Assembly: GCA_015056145.1 (NCBI GenBank)
Contig: SVGY01000012.1
Coordinates: forward strand, 1 to 64,000
Direction of reading: 5' to 3'
DNA: 64,000 bases
DNA from: Clostridiales bacterium
GTDB lineage: Bacteria; Bacillota; Clostridia; Christensenellales; Aristaeellaceae
Both the position numbers and the translations under genes were made by a program. Shown in pieces: positions 60,792 through 64,000 of the stretch. Position 1 is the first letter of the stretch; each line of letters starts with the position of its first letter. Under the pieces are notes generated by a model. That model worked only from the letters and a program-made list of their open reading frames with translations, was not told the DNA's origin and made no database searches.

Positions 60792-61762
60792 ATTTCAAAT
60801 TCCTTGTAAAGCCTAACAACCATTTCGTCGATGCTCTCCCCCGTCACAGAAATGTCCTTCACTTCCACAGCCTCCGATAATAGGGAGATAAGCCCTGAAA
60901 CCGGCATTTTGCTCATATCTGCCATGAGTTCTGCATGGCCGTCCAGATTTTTGAGGGCCGCAACGTTTTCCGGCAGCGCTGGCAGGTTTCCCGCATACTC
61001 CACGGTAATCAGCTTATTGCCGGAGTATTTTCCCTTAAGCTCCTCCAGGGATCCATCCAGAAGGATTTTTCCTTTGCCGATGAGCAGAATTCGATCTGTG
61101 AGGGCTTCTATATCCTGCATATCATGAGTGGTGAGGATGACGGTAGTTCCTTTTTCCCGATTGATGCTTTTGATAAAATCCCGCACCGCAATTTTGGAAA
61201 CTGCGTCAAGACCAATGGTGGGTTCATCCAGGAACAATATCTTCGGATCGTGAAGCAGCGAGGCTGCAATTTCACAGCGCATTCTCTGTCCCAGCGACAG
61301 CTGGCGTACCGGAGTTTTTCTGATTTCTCCGATATCCAGCATTTCCGTCAGCCTTTTCAGATTTTTCTGATAGGTTTCTGGAGTCACGCTGTAAATATCC
61401 CGGATGAGCTCGAAACTGTCAAGCACAGGCGCATCCCACCAGAGCTGCGACCGCTGACCGAACACAACGCCGATCTCCTTCACATGGGCTTTTCGCTCCT
61501 TCCAGGGGCATCGCCCGTTGATGATACATTGCCCGGCATCAGGCGTCAGCACGCCGCTCATGATCTTGATGGTACTGCTTTTACCAGCGCCATTGGGTCC
61601 GATATATCCTACCATCTCCCCTTCTCCAATGGTAAAGGACACCTCCGAAAGGGCTCTGATTTCCTCGTATTCCTTTCTGAAAAGGGCTTTCACCGATTCC
61701 TTCAGGCCAGCGTTTCGTTTCGCAACCCGGAAGGTTTTTGTTATTTTGTTGAGCTCGATCAT
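60788..61762 (-). CDS. ABC-2 exporter ATP-binding protein
   Basis: This 324-residue ATPase has Walker A IGPNGAGKSSTIK, the signature LSLGQRMRCEIAASLL, Walker B ILFLDEPTIGLD and TTHDM. The first 45 residues include a basic linker (KTFRVAKRNAGLKESVKALF) typical of DUF990-associated ATPases. The C-terminal 90 residues are a regulatory extension. The ATG at 61762 follows GAGGTGG; an upstream frame lacks a ribosome site. It leads the operon behind a leader and a terminator-like hairpin. Confidence 0.93.
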   Translation of the reverse strand: MIELNKITKTFRVAKRNAGLKESVKALFRKEYEEIRALSEVSFTIGEGEMVGYIGPNGAGKSSTIKIMSGVLTPDAGQCIINGRCPWKERKAHVKEIGVVFGQRSQLWWDAPVLDSFELIRDIYSVTPETYQKNLKRLTEMLDIGEIRKTPVRQLSLGQRMRCEIAASLLHDPKILFLDEPTIGLDAVSKIAVRDFIKSINREKGTTVILTTHDMQDIEALTDRILLIGKGKILLDGSLEELKGKYSGNKLITVEYAGNLPALPENVAALKNLDGHAELMADMSKMPVSGLISLLSEAVEVKDISVTGESIDEMVVRLYKEFEI

Positions 61763-61790
61763 TTTTCCACCTCGCTTTTCTTTTGTGGGA

Positions 61791-61965
61791 CAAAAAAAGG
61801 ACGTCCGCAAAAGCCGACGCCCTCTTGCCTGTCCGTTATCCGTTTCTTTTCAGGGAAGCCTTGCTTTTGCCGATTTTATTGCCATTATTGCAATTCAGCA
61901 CAACTATCAGCTCCCTTTCAAAAAAATGCCCGGTTATCATATCATCCTTTCGGGGAAAGTGTCAA
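61791..61965 (-). promoter_or_regulatory. Promoter, structured leader and terminator ahead of the ABC-2 operon
   Basis: TTGACA, 18 nt and TATGAT (61936-61965 region) start a leader of about 165 nt. It contains an AGGGAGC/GCTTCCCT closing helix (bulged) with an inner ATTGC/GCAAT hairpin, and ends with an imperfect GGGCGTCGGC/GCGGACGTCC stem plus TTTTTTT at 61791-61822, 28 nt before the ATPase start. This is the layout of a riboswitch or attenuator. It does not match a class I recognise. Confidence 0.6.
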
Positions 61966-61968
61966 GGA

Positions 61969-62667
61969 TTAAATGTAGAATTCCTGCATAGTATCAAGAC
62001 ACAGACAGGCAAGCTTTCCGCCAAAAGCCGCGCCACAGTCAATGAGGATGTTATTGCTCGACTGAAGAATTTCTGCTTTCCCGCTGACTGCCAAGGTTGG
62101 CGTATGTCCGGATACGATATATACCTGCGGATCGCTGAAGTACCTTCTGCCATAGTCAGGCCGGTCATTCAGCAGTTCCTCTGCCGTGTATTCCTTCAGT
62201 TTCTTTTTTTCTGCAAAATTACCAAGACCCGCATGGACAAGGATGAAGGTTTTCTCCCCCACATCCAGAACGTCGTAAAGCTGCGTATCTTCCAAAAAAT
62301 CAAGGATATCCATCTTTTCGTCAGCGCTGAGCCTGCGGAATTCCCGAAGAGTGCTTTCCCCTCCGTTTTCCATCCAGCTCTCAAAAGCCATCATCAGGTC
62401 GTGATCGATCAACGTTTCCGCATTTTGTTCCGTAATCTCCACATTCAACTTTTCCAGAAGATATTGAGCCATTGCTTCGTGATTGCCCTTAAGCATGATT
62501 ACGTTGTCCCGCATGGCTATATCCATGATAATGCGGATGGGTTCGGGCCCTCTGTCTACCACGTCGCCAAGCACATAGAGCGTATCGTCCTTAGAAAAGC
62601 GTATTTTTTCAAGCATAGCAATGTATTCGTCATAGCAGCCGTGAAGATCGCTCATGGCGTAAATCAT
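61969..62667 (-). CDS. Calcineurin-type metallophosphoesterase
   Basis: This 232-residue phosphoesterase has the metal motifs MSDLHGCYDEY, LGDVVDRGP, LKGNHE and a late GHTP, in the order of PrpA/ApaH-type serine/threonine or dinucleotide phosphatases. The ATG at 62667 follows GGGTGACAGG. It starts 33 nt after the HD-polynucleotide-kinase-like gene on the same strand. A joint role in RNA or nucleotide phosphate removal is an inference. Confidence 0.9.
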   Translation of the reverse strand: MIYAMSDLHGCYDEYIAMLEKIRFSKDDTLYVLGDVVDRGPEPIRIIMDIAMRDNVIMLKGNHEAMAQYLLEKLNVEITEQNAETLIDHDLMMAFESWMENGGESTLREFRRLSADEKMDILDFLEDTQLYDVLDVGEKTFILVHAGLGNFAEKKKLKEYTAEELLNDRPDYGRRYFSDPQVYIVSGHTPTLAVSGKAEILQSSNNILIDCGAAFGGKLACLCLDTMQEFYI

Positions 62668-62699
62668 CCTGTCACCCTTTCTTTTTGAACGGTTGATGC

Positions 62700-63887
62700 C
62701 TACAGGCAAATCCAGCTTACGCTGCGCCCCTCCGCAGCCTCGGGCGGACTCAGTTTTTCCAGCATATGTCCAATCACGCTTTCGGGAACGGCATAGCGTC
62801 GGTTTGCATTTCTCAAAAGATTTTCGTTCCAGTCTGTTTCCAGATAAACTATTTTCACCGCAGCATGATATTCTTCAAAGAGGCGGATCTGTTTTCCACG
62901 CTGCATGGGCGTAAGGCTTGTGGCATTCCAGACAAAGGATTTCTTTTCCCGGAGGAATTCCCTCGCCTTTTCCGTGGCTGCCCGAATCACTTTCCCTTGG
63001 TTTTCCGTAGGTTTGATGCCCATTTCACGGCGAATTTCATCAAGACTCACCATGGGCAGTTCAGGATAATTCTGGTGGATCCAGGTATCCTTTCCAGTGC
63101 CCGGAAGCCCGCACATGAGGATCACATCGCCCCAGGTTTCATCGAAAAGCTTCTGTTCAGCCCACACCTTTCTCCCGGAAAGATAAGCATGTTCTGTGCA
63201 TTGCGATGGAAATTCATAAGGGCCCTTCAGGCAGCCTGCCTCCTTCGCTGCTTCCCTGCTCAGTTCGAGGTTTTCCAAAAGGTTTTCCCGATCGTTGCAT
63301 ATGCGCCCCATCACATCGGCCCTGGCAAGCAAGCAGAGCATATCCAGCGTAAAATCAGGAACCAGAGTACCATTTGCCGCAAGTTTTCTTGCCCGAAGCG
63401 CAGGATCGCTGTTTTCCACCAGATGAAGCGGCGTAGTATGGTAGCGTATCAGCAGGCAAACGGCTTCCCTCAACTGCTGCGCTCTTTTTTCTCCCGAAAG
63501 GGCGAAGGTTTCCCAAAACATTTTTCTGACAAGCTGCGCCCCCGCTGCGCCATGTCCCGGCGAGGTCCAGATTCCATCCTCCATCCTTGTGCAGCTGATC
63601 TTTCCCACATCATGAAACAGCGCTGCCAGCGCCAGAACCTGTTGCTGAACTCGGCTGAGGAGGTGATATTCCTGCGTTTCAACCAGGGCTTCGCATACCA
63701 TTTTCGTATGGATCCAGACGTTTCCTTCGCCGTGCCAGAGTGGATGCTGAGGTACCTGCTTCATTTTTTCAAACCAACCTGCAGCCTCGCTCGTCCCGAT
63801 TTTTTCCCAGTCCCATCTGTAACAAGGGCCACAAGGCAAGCAATCCAGAAGCTGACAGAAGGATTCGTTGCCTATCTCATTTTTCAT
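62700..63887 (-). CDS. HD phosphohydrolase-polynucleotide kinase-like protein (HD-Pnk type)
   Basis: This 395-residue protein joins an N-terminal HD domain (HTKMVCEAL, then FHDVGK with His92-Asp93, H at 112 and RYH near 149) to a C-terminal P-loop kinase domain with GLPGTGKDTW (260-269), SLDEIRREMG and NATSLTPMQRGKQIRLFEEY. This architecture matches the bacterial HD-Pnk enzymes, which heal broken RNA by removing 2'-phosphate-type ends and phosphorylating 5'-OH ends. The ATG at 63887 follows GGGTGAAAG. A ligase is not encoded within the window. Confidence 0.83.
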   Translation of the reverse strand: MKNEIGNESFCQLLDCLPCGPCYRWDWEKIGTSEAAGWFEKMKQVPQHPLWHGEGNVWIHTKMVCEALVETQEYHLLSRVQQQVLALAALFHDVGKISCTRMEDGIWTSPGHGAAGAQLVRKMFWETFALSGEKRAQQLREAVCLLIRYHTTPLHLVENSDPALRARKLAANGTLVPDFTLDMLCLLARADVMGRICNDRENLLENLELSREAAKEAGCLKGPYEFPSQCTEHAYLSGRKVWAEQKLFDETWGDVILMCGLPGTGKDTWIHQNYPELPMVSLDEIRREMGIKPTENQGKVIRAATEKAREFLREKKSFVWNATSLTPMQRGKQIRLFEEYHAAVKIVYLETDWNENLLRNANRRYAVPESVIGHMLEKLSPPEAAEGRSVSWICL

Positions 63888-64000
63888 TCTTTCACCCTTT
63901 TTCCACGATTCATCAATAGGTGAGGATTTCTCCAAGGTTGCGGGTCAAGCCATTTGGTATAATGGGTCTTTCCAGCCAGTGACTGTTGGATTGCTCCACG
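63888..64000. other. Window edge upstream of the HD-Pnk-like gene
   Basis: I see no gene here. On the plus strand TATAAT stands at about 63957-63962, without a clear -35 box, and could belong to a gene beyond the edge. Confidence 0.3.

Overview
This 64-kb window is a chromosomal segment of a Bacillota bacterium, most likely an anaerobic, gut-type member of the Clostridia. The evidence is a moderately GC-rich genome with strong AGGAGG-type ribosome sites, several TTG and GTG starts, a T-box valS leader, Rex, pyruvate phosphate dikinase, VanW and DUF951/DUF177 proteins, two type I signal peptidases, and DAHP synthase of the ferredoxin-like-domain type. I cannot name a species. Most of the window is tightly packed housekeeping sequence. 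Two stretches differ: a small AT-rich gene at 3.35-3.71 kb and an accessory island at 30.84-35.84 kb.

Layout. 0.2-3.1 kb: an XRE regulator, dTDP-sugar genes rfbA-rfbB and a GNAT acetyltransferase. 3.2-6.6 kb: a VOC protein behind tandem palindromes, then a TRAP-type permease pair divergent from a LysR regulator. 6.7-7.8 kb: an AAA ATPase-CYTH fusion. 8.0-14.0 kb: a six-gene aromatic amino acid operon (aroF-tyrA-aroB-pheA-aroE/K-aroQ) behind a promoter, a Phe/Tyr-rich leader peptide and an intrinsic terminator, which is a classical attenuator. 14.1-24.3 kb: rsmI, rsmH, an ITPase-like gene, valS with a T-box, rpmF with DUF177, a methyltransferase, lepA and an AEC transporter. 24.4-27.3 kb: an ABC importer of the PF04392 solute-binding type. 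27.6-30.6 kb: a GyrI-like protein, a CCA-transferase-like enzyme, DUF6054, a MazG-like protein and RidA.

30.84-35.84 kb: a roughly 5-kb island bounded by a near-perfect 20-bp direct repeat that is half of the ppdK terminator hairpin. It carries a 5'-truncated reverse transcriptase next to a 61-bp palindrome resembling an IS end, a HipA-like kinase/HTH gene pair, an 11-copy 13-14-bp iteron-like array, TnpV with a small partner, and a TetR/hydrolase cassette flanked by a duplicated gene tail.

35.9-49.7 kb: ppdK with an overlapping 43-codon ORF, lgt-serine hydrolase-recX, two signal peptidase I genes around DUF951, a 37-residue membrane peptide, rex-vanW and a large GGDEF-GGDEF-EAL protein. 49.8-58.7 kb: a carbohydrate-acid module: an SMP-30 lactonase, a CUT1-type ABC importer and, divergently, an enolase-superfamily dehydratase, a short-chain dehydrogenase lacking its catalytic Tyr and Lys, an intact short-chain dehydrogenase and an RraA-like aldolase. 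The 0.7-kb spacer holds both promoters, LacI/CcpA-like palindromes and a perfect 26-bp palindrome. 58.7-64 kb: a YaiI-family protein, an ABC-2 exporter with an unexplained structured leader, a calcineurin-type phosphoesterase and an HD-polynucleotide-kinase-like RNA-end-repair protein.

Most worth following up: the island with its HipA pair and iteron-like array, the Phe/Tyr attenuator, the carbohydrate-acid module with its paired dead and live dehydrogenases, and several very small genes.
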